From assembly GCF_009909195.1 (NCBI RefSeq), contig NZ_JAAAMU010000004.1, positions 62,001-126,000 on the forward strand: DNA of 64,000 bases, given 5' to 3'. Shown piece by piece: positions 18,700 to 27,009 of the stretch. Numbering within the stretch: the stretch's first letter is position 1; the number at the start of each line of letters is the position of its first letter. The DNA is from Paenibacillus sacheonensis (lineage in GTDB: Bacteria > Bacillota > Bacilli > Paenibacillales > Paenibacillaceae). The notes below the pieces were generated by a model. That model was not told where the DNA came from. It saw nothing but the letters and a program-made list of their open reading frames with translations, and did not search any database. The position numbers were made by a program, and so were the translations under genes.

Positions 18700-19197
18700 A
18701 TGATGCTGAGAAAGAGAATGAATAATTTTATAGAAGCGGTAAAGTTATCTTTGGAAACTCAGAACTGGTACTCCGCTTTAATATTGGGACTAACGCTTCC
18801 AGATATTTGCGGGAGACTGAAATCCCCTGATAAAGGAAGCAAAGAGAGATACATAGATTGGTTTGATACTTATATAAAAGATAACTTCACTTTTAAAAGG
18901 CCTCATCTTCATTATAGTTTTAAAGCAGACATATTTATTGAAATTCCCCATGATGTCATATCATTAACCGGTAACGATTGTTATGCATTAAGATGCTCAT
19001 ATTTACATGAAGATAGAGAAGAGATTGAGCAGCAAAAAAGCGTCGCATTAGACAGTGCCGCCGCATTACAATTGCAAATAGATTTATTTTGTTTGTTAAT
19101 TATCGAGGGCGTAGATAAATGGATTGATGATTATGAACAAGACCCCGATATTCAAGCAAGAGCTGAATCCCTTTTACATATTAAGGAATTCAATTAG
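18700..19197 (+). CDS. hypothetical protein with HEPN-like R-x4-H motif, AT-rich
   Basis: The 165-aa protein has a strong AAGGAGGAG site six bases before ATG. It is helical and polar with no signal or membrane segment. Seen: a conserved-looking N-terminal block (ALILGLTLPDICGRL, about 26-40), KERYIDWFDTYI (about 48-59) and SLTGNDCYALRCSYLHEDREE (about 88-108), in which Arg98 and His103 form R-x4-H. Known: HEPN-superfamily RNases carry R-x4-6-H at the active site. Inference: this may be a HEPN-like protein, acting in stress or defence or as a toxin. Codon use differs from neighbours, pointing to transfer. No antitoxin partner is evident beside it. Confidence 0.75.
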   Translation: MMLRKRMNNFIEAVKLSLETQNWYSALILGLTLPDICGRLKSPDKGSKERYIDWFDTYIKDNFTFKRPHLHYSFKADIFIEIPHDVISLTGNDCYALRCSYLHEDREEIEQQKSVALDSAAALQLQIDLFCLLIIEGVDKWIDDYEQDPDIQARAESLLHIKEFN

Positions 19198-19198
19198 C

Positions 19199-19220
19199 GC
19201 TCCCATGGGGGGCTTTTTTC
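19199..19220 (+). terminator. Rho-independent terminator after the HEPN-like gene
   Basis: GCTCCC and GGGGGC (with a G-U pair) around a 3-base loop, then TTTTTT. Confidence 0.75.
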
Positions 19221-19538
19221 ATGAAAAAACACTACTATATAATTTACCAACGCTATCGTTCGGGAAACGTTGTATGCGCTTTTAGAGGGTTAGACGGACA
19301 TTCGGATGTAGATGGCCTAAATCAGCCTAGGCGTAAGAGGAGTTGTTCGCGAGCTGCAGGCAGGCAACTTCGTGAAGCGGTTTCGAAACTAAACTTCGCG
19401 ATCATGCGGTTGCATAATGGCAATCCGCCCGGTCAGGCATGGATAGTGTTTAAGTTTAAAGCAATCATAAAGACGGCCATGAGAGGCGTTAGACGTACGA
19501 GTGTCAGAAGAGTTCTTATGTTCTTGCTAAACGAATAG
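19221..19538 (+). CDS. doubtful basic ORF, possibly decayed
   Basis: A 105-codon open frame, very rich in Arg and Lys, with no recognisable domain. The only Shine-Dalgarno-like sequence is the G run of the preceding terminator. Composition rises in GC toward its middle, suggesting patchwork sequence. It may be a remnant of a mobile gene or chance open frame; I would not call a function. Confidence 0.2.
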   Translation: MKKHYYIIYQRYRSGNVVCAFRGLDGHSDVDGLNQPRRKRSCSRAAGRQLREAVSKLNFAIMRLHNGNPPGQAWIVFKFKAIIKTAMRGVRRTSVRRVLMFLLNE

Positions 19539-19596
19539 GAAGTCGTAGTATCCTAAATGTTTCCAAACAGCTTTTACAATCGGCCTCCGGACAATG

Positions 19597-19622
19597 GCAG
19601 GGATGAAAATCCTTGCTTTTTT
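19597..19622 (+). terminator. Rho-independent terminator inside the islet
   Basis: GCAGGGAT and ATCCTTGC around a GAAA tetraloop, then TTTTTT. It insulates the rib operon from islet transcription. Confidence 0.85.
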
Positions 19623-19626
19623 CATT

Positions 19627-19656
19627 TTGCAGTGGTACTATTTCAATCAATATAAT
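19627..19656 (+). promoter_or_regulatory. probable promoter of the rib operon
   Basis: TTGCAG (19627-19632), 18 bases, TATAAT (19651-19656). Transcription would start about 85 bases before the riboswitch. Confidence 0.6.
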
Positions 19657-19735
19657 GGCGAGTGAAGTTGTAGGGTTTCGGCATGTTGTCTACGGGCACT
19701 ACAAGCAGCTAAAAGTCATTATCGAACAGAACTAA
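19655..19735 (+). pseudogene. possible C-terminal remnant of a HepT-like (DUF86) gene
   Basis: The frame ending at TAA 19733 reads ...SEVVGFRHVVYGHYKQLKV..., which resembles the GFRN-x-x-VH-x-Y segment near the end of HepT-like proteins, with changed key residues and no upstream body. It overlaps the rib promoter -10, so it cannot be a functional gene. This is a weak resemblance and may be chance. Confidence 0.2.
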
Positions 19736-19747
19736 TATTGCGACTTT

Positions 19748-19941
19748 CCTTCGGGGTAGGGTGAAATTCCCAACCGGCGGTGATCAGAGGCATTCAGTCC
19801 GCTAGGCTTCATGCGGCGGCAGCCTTTGTCAGTCCGTGACCCGGCTCGCAAGCGTACGACTCCTTCGGGACGGTATGGCTGCTTGACGGTGGACCTGGTG
19901 AGAATCCGGGACCGACAGTATAGTCTGGATGGGAGAAGGAA
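19748..19941 (+). ncRNA. FMN riboswitch (RFN element)
   Basis: Conserved blocks are all present: TTCGGGGTAGGGTGAAATTCCCAACCGGCGGT in two parts at the 5' side, AGTCCGTGACCC, GGTGGACCTGGTGAGAATCCGGGACCGACAGTATAGT in parts, and the closing GGATGGGAGAAGG. It binds FMN and controls ribD-ribE-ribBA-ribH. The variable P arm between the blocks is a GC-rich stem at about 19845-19885. Confidence 0.97.
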
Positions 19942-20039
19942 AGGACGCGTGAATGCCATTTTTTACATCTCTCGACAACCTTGTTCTTTTTTTCACAAGG
20001 TTGCTGAGTTTGTTTGAATGTGTCTTCGAACGCGTCCTT
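19941..20039 (+). promoter_or_regulatory. rib leader expression platform: long-range stem
   Basis: AAGGACGCGT (19941-19950) is complementary to ACGCGTCCTT (20030-20039), enclosing a hairpin CAACCTTG/CAAGGTTG (19976-19983 / 19996-20003). The first arm touches the closing GGAGAAGGA of the aptamer, so its pairing should depend on FMN binding. Confidence 0.65.
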
Positions 20040-20056
20040 CAACCTGTGCACCTCCG

Positions 20057-20100
20057 ATCACCCCGTTGGCATGATTCAGCCGAGGGGTGATTTTTATTTT
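20057..20100 (+). terminator. rib operon attenuator terminator that also covers the ribD ribosome binding site
   Basis: ATCACCCC pairs with GGGGTGAT, with an inner GGC/GCC stem, then TTTTATTTT. The 3' arm contains GAGGGGTGA, the only good ribosome binding site for ribD, so the same hairpin could both terminate transcription and block translation. Confidence 0.85.
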
Positions 20101-21250
20101 GTCGACGAACGATGTTTTGAATGACGAGGCTTATATGCGGCTTGCGCTCGATATGGCGTCGAAGGCCAAGGGACAGACGGACATCAATCCTGTTGTCGGC
20201 TGCGTCGTCGTAAAGGAGGGTCGCATCGTCGGACTCGGGGCTCACTTGCGCCGCGGCGAAGGCCATGCGGAGGTCCATGCGCTGCGCATGGCGGGCGGCG
20301 AGGCGGAAGGCGCGACAGCCTACGTCACGCTGGAGCCTTGCAGTCATCACGGACGTACGCCACCCTGCTGCGAACGGCTCATCGAGGCGAAGGTCGCGAG
20401 AGTGGTCGTCGCCTGCGAGGATCCGAATCCGCAGGTAGCCGGGCGAGGAATAGCGCGGCTTCGCGAAGCGGGCATCGCCGTCGAGGTCGGCCTGCTGGGG
20501 CAGGAATCGCAGCTCATGAACGAAATGTTCAACAAGTTCATCGTCACGAGGCTTCCGTTCGTTACGATGAAATCCGCGATGACCCTGGACGGCAAGCTGG
20601 CGGCGAAGACGGGCGACAGCCGGTACGTCAGCGGACCGCAGGCCAGGGAAATGGTGCATACGCTCCGGCATAGGCACATGGGCATCATGGTCGGCGTCGA
20701 AACGGCGCTGATCGACGATCCGGAGCTGACGACGCGGCTGTCGGTGCCGGCCATCCATCCCATTCGAATCGTCGTCGATTCGCGGCTTCGTCTTCCGGCG
20801 GAGTCCCGCATGCTGCAAGAGCGTTCCGCGCCTGTCATCGTGCTGACGGTCGAGAGCGCCGATCGGGACAAACGCGCCGCATTGGAAGCCGCGGGAGCGG
20901 AAGTCATCGTGTGCGGCTCGGAGAGCAGAGTGGATCTGAATATCGCCATGCGGAAGCTTGGCGAGCGCGAAATCGGCTCCATCCTGCTGGAAGGCGGCGG
21001 CAAGCTGAACGGTGCGATGCTGGAGCTCGGATTGATCGACAAGGTGCTGCTGTTCATCGCTCCCAAAGTGATCGGCGGGCAAGCGGCGCCTGGCGTCTTT
21101 CAGTTCGAAGGCTTCGAGAAGATGGCGCATGCGATTCTGTTCCGGGACGTGCAAGTCGAGCAAATCGGGGGCGACCTCTTCATGAGCGGTTATCCCGAGC
21201 ACGCGGCAGGCGACCGCGCGAGCGGAGCAGGAACTGACCGGCACGCATAG
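20099..21250 (+). CDS. ribD: bifunctional riboflavin deaminase-reductase RibD
   Basis: Two consecutive steps of riboflavin synthesis: deamination and side-chain reduction of the GTP cyclohydrolase II product. The N-terminal deaminase has the Zn site HAEVHAL (about 57-63) and PCSHHGRTPPC (about 79-89). The C-terminal reductase (about 150-370) has MKSAMTLDGKLAAKTGDSRYVSG and GGGKLNG. The start is uncertain: TTG 20099 is eight bases after GAGGGGTGA; a later in-frame ATG is at 20135. The C-terminal tail (about 365-383) is Ala/Gly-rich and non-conserved. Confidence 0.95.
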   Translation: MSTNDVLNDEAYMRLALDMASKAKGQTDINPVVGCVVVKEGRIVGLGAHLRRGEGHAEVHALRMAGGEAEGATAYVTLEPCSHHGRTPPCCERLIEAKVARVVVACEDPNPQVAGRGIARLREAGIAVEVGLLGQESQLMNEMFNKFIVTRLPFVTMKSAMTLDGKLAAKTGDSRYVSGPQAREMVHTLRHRHMGIMVGVETALIDDPELTTRLSVPAIHPIRIVVDSRLRLPAESRMLQERSAPVIVLTVESADRDKRAALEAAGAEVIVCGSESRVDLNIAMRKLGEREIGSILLEGGGKLNGAMLELGLIDKVLLFIAPKVIGGQAAPGVFQFEGFEKMAHAILFRDVQVEQIGGDLFMSGYPEHAAGDRASGAGTDRHA

Positions 21251-21291
21251 GGGCAGCTCGTTCGGATATCGGGGGAGAGGAGGAACCTGTC

Positions 21292-21975
21292 ATGTTTACA
21301 GGCCTTATTGAAGAAATCGGGACGCTGAAGCGTTCGTATAAACAGGGCGAAGCGATGGTGCTCGCGATCGGGGCGCAGCGCGTTCTGGAAGGCGTCGCGA
21401 TTGGCGACAGCATCTCGGTGAACGGCGTCTGCTTGACGGTGACGGCATACGACGGCCGCTCCTTTACGGTCGACGTCATGCCGCAGACGTACCGGCATAC
21501 GAATCTGAAAGACATTCGACCGGGCGAACCGCTCAACCTGGAGCGGGCCATGCAGGCGGGAGGACGCTTCGGCGGCCATATCGTGCAGGGCCATGCCGAC
21601 GGCACCGGAGAGATCGTATCCCGCCGCAGCGACGCGAATGCGATTGTATTCCAGATACGGCCACTTGATGCGAGACTGATGCGATATGTCATTTCGCAAG
21701 GCTCCGTGACGCTTGATGGAATCAGTTTGACCGTCTCCGATGCGGGCCGGGACGGATTTACCGTATCCATCATTCCGCACACGCTGAAGGAAACCGCGCT
21801 GCAGTTCAAGGATGCCGGCAGCGTCATCAACATCGAATGCGACGTGCTTGGCAAGTATGTCGATCACTTGCTTCATTACAAGCAGGCGGACGGCGTGGAT
21901 GAGAAGAAGGCCGGCAAGCCGGGGAGCGGCAGCAGATTGACCGCCGCGTTTCTAGCGGAGAACGGGTTTTTCTAA
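21292..21975 (+). CDS. ribE: riboflavin synthase alpha subunit
   Basis: Dismutates two molecules of 6,7-dimethyl-8-ribityllumazine to riboflavin plus the pyrimidinedione. The start MFTGLIEEIG is diagnostic, and the protein has two tandem lumazine-binding repeats (about 1-97 and 98-200) with SVNGVCLTV and TLDGISLTV as the paired motifs. The tail after about 205 is variable. The ribosome binding site is GAGGAGG. It lies second in the FMN-controlled operon. Confidence 0.97.
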   Translation: MFTGLIEEIGTLKRSYKQGEAMVLAIGAQRVLEGVAIGDSISVNGVCLTVTAYDGRSFTVDVMPQTYRHTNLKDIRPGEPLNLERAMQAGGRFGGHIVQGHADGTGEIVSRRSDANAIVFQIRPLDARLMRYVISQGSVTLDGISLTVSDAGRDGFTVSIIPHTLKETALQFKDAGSVINIECDVLGKYVDHLLHYKQADGVDEKKAGKPGSGSRLTAAFLAENGFF

Positions 21976-22019
21976 CAGAGACATAGGCAGACAGTCGGCC
22001 TACAAAGGAGCGGATAGCG

Positions 22020-23276
22020 ATGAGTAACCAACTAGGTGCAAGGAAATTGTCGGACGATCAGCCCATATTCAATACGATCGAAGAAGCTTTGGACGATCTG
22101 ATTAGCGGCAAAGCCATCATCGTCGTCGACGATGAGGACCGCGAGAACGAAGGCGATTTGATCGCGCTGGCGAGCAAGGCGACGCCGGAAATCATCAATT
22201 TCATGATTACCGAGGCACGCGGTCTGGTCTGCGTACCGATTACGCAGGAGCGCGCGGAAGAGCTGGAGCTGCCGCCGATGGTGCAGCGCAATACCGATTA
22301 CCACGGTACAGCGTTCACGGTATCGGTCGACCACGTCTCGACGTCGACGGGCATCTCGGCGTACGAACGTTCGCAGACGGTCCAAGCGCTGATCGATCCG
22401 AGCACGAAGGCGGGCGACTTCCGCCGTCCCGGTCATATTTTTCCGCTGATCGGGAAGAAGGGCGGCGTCCTGCAGCGCGCGGGACATACCGAGGCGGCGA
22501 TCGACCTGGCGAGCATGTGCGGTTCCGAACCCGCGGGCGTGATATGCGAAGTCATCAAGGAAGACGGCTCCATGGCCCGCTTGCCGGACCTGATCGAATT
22601 CAAGAAGAAGCATGACCTGAAGCTGATCTCCATTCAAGCGCTCATCCACTACCGCAACTCGAAAGAGAATCTCGTGGAGCGGGTCGTCGAAGTAAAGATG
22701 CCTACGGATTTCGGCGTATTCCGGGCGGTGGCCTATACGAACGAGGTGGATAACAAGGAGCATGTCGCGCTTGTCAAAGGCGAGATCGATCCTTCCAAGC
22801 CGACGCTCGTACGCGTGCACTCCGAATGTCTCACGGGCGACGTATTCCATAGTCACCGCTGCGACTGCGGACCTCAGCTCGAGGCGGCGCTGCGCCAGAT
22901 CGACGAAGCCGGCAACGGCGTGCTGCTCTATATGCGCCAGGAAGGGCGAGGCATCGGCCTGATCAACAAATTGAAGGCCTATCAGCTGCAGGAGCAGGGA
23001 TTGGATACCGTGGACGCGAATATTAAACTGGGCTTTGCCCCGGATTTGCGCAATTACGGCATCGGCGCCCAGATCCTGAAGGATCTCGGCGTACGCCAAA
23101 TGAAGCTGATGACGAACAATCCGCGCAAGATTCGCGGTCTGGAGGGTTACGGCCTCGAGGTCGTGGAGCGGGTTCCGATCCAAATGACCTCGAATGCGGA
23201 CAATGATCAGTATCTGCATACGAAGAAGGACAAATTGGGCCATTTGCTCAAATTCGACGATAACCAAGCTAACTAA
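22020..23276 (+). CDS. ribBA: bifunctional DHBP synthase / GTP cyclohydrolase II
   Basis: Supplies both precursors of riboflavin. The N-terminal 3,4-dihydroxy-2-butanone-4-phosphate synthase (about 15-215) has [10 protein letters not shown] (about 37-46) and HTEAAIDLA. The C-terminal GTP cyclohydrolase II (about 216-418) has the zinc cysteines in [15 protein letters not shown] (about 270-284) and RQEGRGIGL. The 418 aa include a short N-terminal extension. AAAGGAG precedes the ATG. Confidence 0.97.
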   Translation: MSNQLGARKLSDDQPIFNTIEEALDDLISGKAIIVVDDEDRENEGDLIALASKATPEIINFMITEARGLVCVPITQERAEELELPPMVQRNTDYHGTAFTVSVDHVSTSTGISAYERSQTVQALIDPSTKAGDFRRPGHIFPLIGKKGGVLQRAGHTEAAIDLASMCGSEPAGVICEVIKEDGSMARLPDLIEFKKKHDLKLISIQALIHYRNSKENLVERVVEVKMPTDFGVFRAVAYTNEVDNKEHVALVKGEIDPSKPTLVRVHSECLTGDVFHSHRCDCGPQLEAALRQIDEAGNGVLLYMRQEGRGIGLINKLKAYQLQEQGLDTVDANIKLGFAPDLRNYGIGAQILKDLGVRQMKLMTNNPRKIRGLEGYGLEVVERVPIQMTSNADNDQYLHTKKDKLGHLLKFDDNQAN

Positions 23277-23377
23277 CCAATAACGCACCAACAAATAAAT
23301 AACTTCTAAGTTAAAGACATGCAACGAACCACTTACTCCTGCATCAGGCAGGCCAATTCAGAGAGGATGACTAATCA

Positions 23378-23848
23378 ATGCCGAACGTATTCGAAGGACA
23401 TTTAATTTCCGAAGGTTTAAAATATGGCGTCGTCGTGGGACGCTTTAATGAGTTTATCAGCAGCAAGCTGCTTGGCGGCGCGCTGGATGCGTTCAAGCGC
23501 CATGGCGCGCTGGACGAAGAAGTGGATATCGCTTGGGTGCCGGGCGCCTTCGAAATTCCGCTGATCGCGCAGAAAATGGCCGAGAGCGGCAAATACGACG
23601 CCGTCATTACCCTTGGCGCCGTTATCAGAGGGTCCACGCCGCATTTTGACTACGTCTGCAACGAAGCGGCCAAAGGCGTTGCTTCCGTGGGATTGAAGAC
23701 TGGCGTACCGACCGTATTCGGCGTATTGACGGTCGATTCGATCGAGCAAGCGATCGAGCGCGCGGGCACGAAAGCCGGCAATAAAGGCTGGGAAGCCGCG
23801 GTTACGGCAATCGAGATGGCGAATTTGACGAAAGTGCTCCAAGGCTAA
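23378..23848 (+). CDS. ribH: 6,7-dimethyl-8-ribityllumazine synthase
   Basis: Condenses the RibD product with dihydroxybutanone phosphate; forms 60-mer capsids in Bacillus. The 156-aa sequence has RFNEFIS near the N-terminus, WVPGAFEIP (about 53-61), [15 protein letters not shown] with the catalytic His (about 88) and [21 protein letters not shown] precedes the ATG. It is the last gene of the rib operon, about 100 bases after ribBA; no strong terminator separates it from scpA. Confidence 0.97.
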   Translation: MPNVFEGHLISEGLKYGVVVGRFNEFISSKLLGGALDAFKRHGALDEEVDIAWVPGAFEIPLIAQKMAESGKYDAVITLGAVIRGSTPHFDYVCNEAAKGVASVGLKTGVPTVFGVLTVDSIEQAIERAGTKAGNKGWEAAVTAIEMANLTKVLQG

Positions 23849-23917
23849 GCAGCAAGTCGGAGCTGGGCCAAGGCACGAATAAGCACATCATTACTTTTCT
23901 GGGAGTGGGCCTGCACC

Positions 23918-24697
23918 ATGGCGGTGACGTACAAATTGGAATCGTTCGAAGGACCGCTCGATCTGCTCCTTCATCTCATCGATAAGGCCGAAATCGACAT
24001 TCACGAGATTTCCGTCAGCGAGATTACGGACCAATATATGGATTATTTGAATGCGATGCAGGAGCTGGAGCTTGAGGTCACGAGCGAGTTCCTCGTCATG
24101 GCGGCAACGCTGCTGTCGATGAAGAGCAAGCAGCTGCTCCCGAAACCGCCGATCATCGAGGATGATTACGAGGAATGGCCGGACGACGGGCTTGACCCGC
24201 GCGACGAGCTGATCGCGAAGCTCGTGGAGTATCGCAAATACAAACAGATCGCCGAACAGCTGCGGGAGCAGGAATTCGAGCGGAGCCTCGTGTATACGAA
24301 GGAACCGGAGGATATGTCGCCTTTTATGAAGGCCGTGCCGGACAATCCTGTCAAGGGACTCAGCGTCAACGACCTCATCGCGGCATTCCAGAAGGCACTC
24401 CGCAAAGCAACGCGGCGCAATGTCATCGCGACTATCCACCGGGACGAAATTTCCGTCAAGGATCGGATCCGCGATATCATCGACGTGCTGCGCGAATTCG
24501 AAACCGTCCGCTTCTCGAAGCTGATCCGCGACGACATGAGCAGGCATGAAATCGTCGTTACCTTCCTGGCGCTGCTCGAGCTGATGAAGATGAAGCATAT
24601 TCGTTGTTTTCAGCACAGCTTGTTTGACGATATCGTCGTGCATTGGAGGGGGGAGACGACCGATGGCGGATTATTCGAAGCTGAAGTCGATTATTGA
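23918..24697 (+). CDS. scpA: segregation and condensation protein ScpA
   Basis: Kleisin subunit of the SMC-ScpAB condensin. The N-terminal YKLESFEGPLDLLLHLI is the family signature; SEFLVMAATLLSMKSKQLLP binds SMC, and the C-terminal winged helix (about 175-259) ends with the LLELMKMKHI segment. The 259-aa length is normal. A GGGAGTG-type site precedes the ATG. It overlaps the scpB start by 35 bases. Confidence 0.96.
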   Translation: MAVTYKLESFEGPLDLLLHLIDKAEIDIHEISVSEITDQYMDYLNAMQELELEVTSEFLVMAATLLSMKSKQLLPKPPIIEDDYEEWPDDGLDPRDELIAKLVEYRKYKQIAEQLREQEFERSLVYTKEPEDMSPFMKAVPDNPVKGLSVNDLIAAFQKALRKATRRNVIATIHRDEISVKDRIRDIIDVLREFETVRFSKLIRDDMSRHEIVVTFLALLELMKMKHIRCFQHSLFDDIVVHWRGETTDGGLFEAEVDY

Positions 24698-25448
24698 GGG
24701 ACTGCTGTTCATGGCAGGGGACGAAGGACTGACAGCCAGGCAGCTGTCGGATATCCTGCAGATGGATGCAGCGGTGGCGGCGGATATGGCCAAGGATCTG
24801 ATGAAGGATTTGAAGTCGAAGAAGCGCGGCATTCAGATGTCGCTCGTCGCCGGCGCTTACCGGTTGACGACGAATCCGGATCATACGGTGTATTTCGAAC
24901 GGATGGCCTATTCGCCGACGCGCTCGAGCCTGTCTCAGGCGGCGCTCGAAACGTTGTCCATCGTTGCCTACCGGCAGCCGATCACGCGCGTCGAGATCGA
25001 GGAGATCCGCGGCGTCAAATGCGACCGCGCGCTCCAGTCGTTGGTCAGCAAGGATTTGATCGAGGAGGTCGGCCGCGCCGAACAGATCGGGCGTCCGATT
25101 CTATACGGCACGACCAAATCCTTCCTGGATTATTTCGGTTTGGCAAGCCTCGATGCGCTGCCGGAGCCGTCGTCCCATCTGGATGACGACCTGGAGGATC
25201 AGACCCAGCTGCTCTTCGAGCGCCTGGAAGGCCGCCAAATGACCATCGAAGAAATGTCGTTCGCCGATCTCGAGTCCGAGCTTGGCGGCGATCGGCAGGA
25301 CAAGCGTGGCGGGGATCCGATATCGGATCCGGAAGCCGACGACGAGGAATTCGACGACGAACCGGAAACCGAATCGGAATCCGACACGGAAACAGAGCTG
25401 GAAACGGAAACGAGATCAGCGCGCGTTCCGGTCCCGGAGAACGAATAA
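24663..25448 (+). CDS. scpB: segregation and condensation protein ScpB
   Basis: Dimeric winged-helix partner of ScpA. KSIIEGLLFMAGDEG (about 7-21) and LETLSIVAYRQPITRVEIEEIRGVK (in two parts, about 97-121) are family blocks. The core ends near residue 200; the remaining about 60 residues are an extremely acidic D/E/S/T tail that is not part of the usual fold. ATG 24663 lies after GGAGGGGGGAG within the scpA 3' end, implying coupling. Confidence 0.95.
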   Translation: MADYSKLKSIIEGLLFMAGDEGLTARQLSDILQMDAAVAADMAKDLMKDLKSKKRGIQMSLVAGAYRLTTNPDHTVYFERMAYSPTRSSLSQAALETLSIVAYRQPITRVEIEEIRGVKCDRALQSLVSKDLIEEVGRAEQIGRPILYGTTKSFLDYFGLASLDALPEPSSHLDDDLEDQTQLLFERLEGRQMTIEEMSFADLESELGGDRQDKRGGDPISDPEADDEEFDDEPETESESDTETELETETRSARVPVPENE

Positions 25449-25530
25449 CTTCGCATGAAATTAATCGAATGAGATTTGCTCGCAAGGTCATACTATATCC
25501 GACCAACTCAGGGAAATGAGGGGATACGCC

Positions 25531-26229
25531 ATGCTTGGCTACCCGTTCGGATGGATGATCGCGGCAGGTCTCATTTTTTTGCTGTTGCTGGCCATTGCCT
25601 TGTCGCCTGTCGTGATTCGAGGGCGTATCAAGCGAGTCGGGGAAGACGACGATGCCGAACTGCGCATTCGGGCATTATTCGGCGTCGTCCACTACCACTG
25701 GCAGCTGCCCGAGATGAAGGTCCAAGGCTTAGGCATGGAGCTGAAGCGGGAGTTGACGGCCGAGAACATCGGCGGCAGCGATTCGAGCGTGAAGAAGAGC
25801 AGCGTCAATGCGAGCAGCATCGTTCAATCGATCAATTGGACGCATGCGCTGCTAAGGCATACGGATGACTTGCTGGGATGGGTCCGCAGAACGCTGAATC
25901 ACATTCGGATAACCGAATGGAAATGGACGAGCGCCGTCGGCACCGGCGACGCCATGTGGACGGCCATGCTGACCGGCATGGCCTGGTCGGCGAAGACGAC
26001 CGTCATCGGCGTGCTTTCGCAGCTGATCCGCCTCCAAACGGATCCGGAGATGACCGTTCAGCCGGTTTACCAACAGGCATACTTCTCCACGGAAGGCCAG
26101 TTCACCGCGAAGGTGTCCTTCGGTTACGCTATTTTCGCAGGCATTATGCTGGCCGTGAAAATGAAGCATGCGGCCAAAGGGTTGCCAAATGGCATCGTCG
26201 GCTGGCAGCGGATTTTGCTTCGCGGCTGA
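25531..26229 (+). CDS. DUF2953 domain-containing membrane protein
   Basis: A 232-aa protein with one N-terminal transmembrane helix (about 7-27), RGRIKRVGEDDD and the family block TEWKWTSAVGTGDAMWTAMLTGMAWS (in parts, about 127-155), then a second hydrophobic segment near 205-220. ATG 25531 is six bases after GAGGGGAT; an ATG at 25516 overlaps that site. In Bacillus the DUF2953 gene (ytfI) precedes ytfJ, as here. Function is unknown; the linkage suggests a role in sporulation. Confidence 0.85.
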   Translation: MLGYPFGWMIAAGLIFLLLLAIALSPVVIRGRIKRVGEDDDAELRIRALFGVVHYHWQLPEMKVQGLGMELKRELTAENIGGSDSSVKKSSVNASSIVQSINWTHALLRHTDDLLGWVRRTLNHIRITEWKWTSAVGTGDAMWTAMLTGMAWSAKTTVIGVLSQLIRLQTDPEMTVQPVYQQAYFSTEGQFTAKVSFGYAIFAGIMLAVKMKHAAKGLPNGIVGWQRILLRG

Positions 26230-26315
26230 TTACATAATGACCTCCGGCAGGGGGAACGCTAGAAACGGCAAGGCGCAGTATTTGACCGATTTTGATTTGA
26301 GGAGGACTTAATTTG

Positions 26316-26768
26316 ATGACAGACCATCCGATTCAAGGCCTGATGCAAACCGCTATGGAAAACATCAAGGAAATGGTGGATGTCAACACCATCGTCGGCG
26401 ATCCGGTCCAAACCCCGGACGGCAGCGTCATTATGCCGATCTCCAAAGTGGGCTTCGGGTTCGTGGCGGGCGGCAGCGATATCCGCATGGATGATCACGC
26501 CAAGAACGGCGCGGACGCGCATAATGCTTCCGTCCAACTGCCGTTCGGCGGCGGCAGCGGCGGCGGCGTCTCCATCACGCCAATCGCGTTTCTGGTCGTG
26601 GGCACCCACGGCGTTCGCATCGTGCCGCTCGACAATCAGACGCATCTGATGGAGCGCGTAATCGATTCCGCTCCGCAGGTGTTCGACAAGATTCAAAGCA
26701 TGTTCAAAAAAGACCAGTCATCGGCCGATATCGATTCCGTGCTCATCGACAGCATGGACGTCCGTTAA
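26316..26768 (+). CDS. ytfJ: GerW family sporulation protein YtfJ
   Basis: Forespore-expressed protein needed for normal germination in some species. The MQTAMENIKEMVDVNTIVGDPV N-terminus (in part), IMPISKVGFGFVAGGSD (about 42-58), the Gly-rich loop GGGSGGGVSITPIAFLVV and the C-terminal LMERVIDSAPQ segment are typical. ATG 26316 is ten bases after GAGGAGG. The 150-aa length is normal. It is followed by a strong terminator. Confidence 0.93.
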   Translation: MTDHPIQGLMQTAMENIKEMVDVNTIVGDPVQTPDGSVIMPISKVGFGFVAGGSDIRMDDHAKNGADAHNASVQLPFGGGSGGGVSITPIAFLVVGTHGVRIVPLDNQTHLMERVIDSAPQVFDKIQSMFKKDQSSADIDSVLIDSMDVR

Positions 26769-26796
26769 CGACGACGGTAAGCTCGCGCATGACCGT

Positions 26797-26828
26797 AACC
26801 GTCCAATCGAGGACGGTTTCTTTTTTTA
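26797..26828 (+). terminator. Rho-independent terminator after ytfJ
   Basis: AACCGTCC / GGACGGTT around a 6-base loop, then TCTTTTTTT. Confidence 0.9.
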
Positions 26829-27009
26829 GGACGGGTTGGGATATATCCCGATCCGATTCATATACTTGAAATACAACGTCGTATAAGGTTTGCCTTCTAC
26901 GCCGGCTTGTATTTCTTCGGAATGGGATGCGCCGCGCCGTCAGCAGGACGGGGACAGCTCGTTTCGCCCTTGAACAAGACGAGTAACGACATCATGAAGG
27001 AGGACAACT

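Larger units (their letters stand above)
18540..19740. other. AT-rich accessory islet
   Basis: Base composition falls visibly compared with the GC-rich flanks, most clearly in 18700-19200. The islet holds one well-formed gene (18700), two Rho-independent terminators, a palindrome, a doubtful ORF and a coding-like fragment. It lies between a terminator and the FMN riboswitch, at a point where conserved gene order resumes on both sides. No integrase, transposase or terminal repeats are visible. Confidence 0.6.

Noticed and set aside
23277..23377. Separate gene or regulatory element between ribBA and ribH
   Set aside because: Only about 100 AT-leaning bases with a ribosome binding site; nothing structured is visible.
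26861..26891. sigma-E promoter before dacB (TCATATA ... CGTATAAG)
   Set aside because: The -10 differs from CATACAAT at several positions; noted only as a weak candidate.
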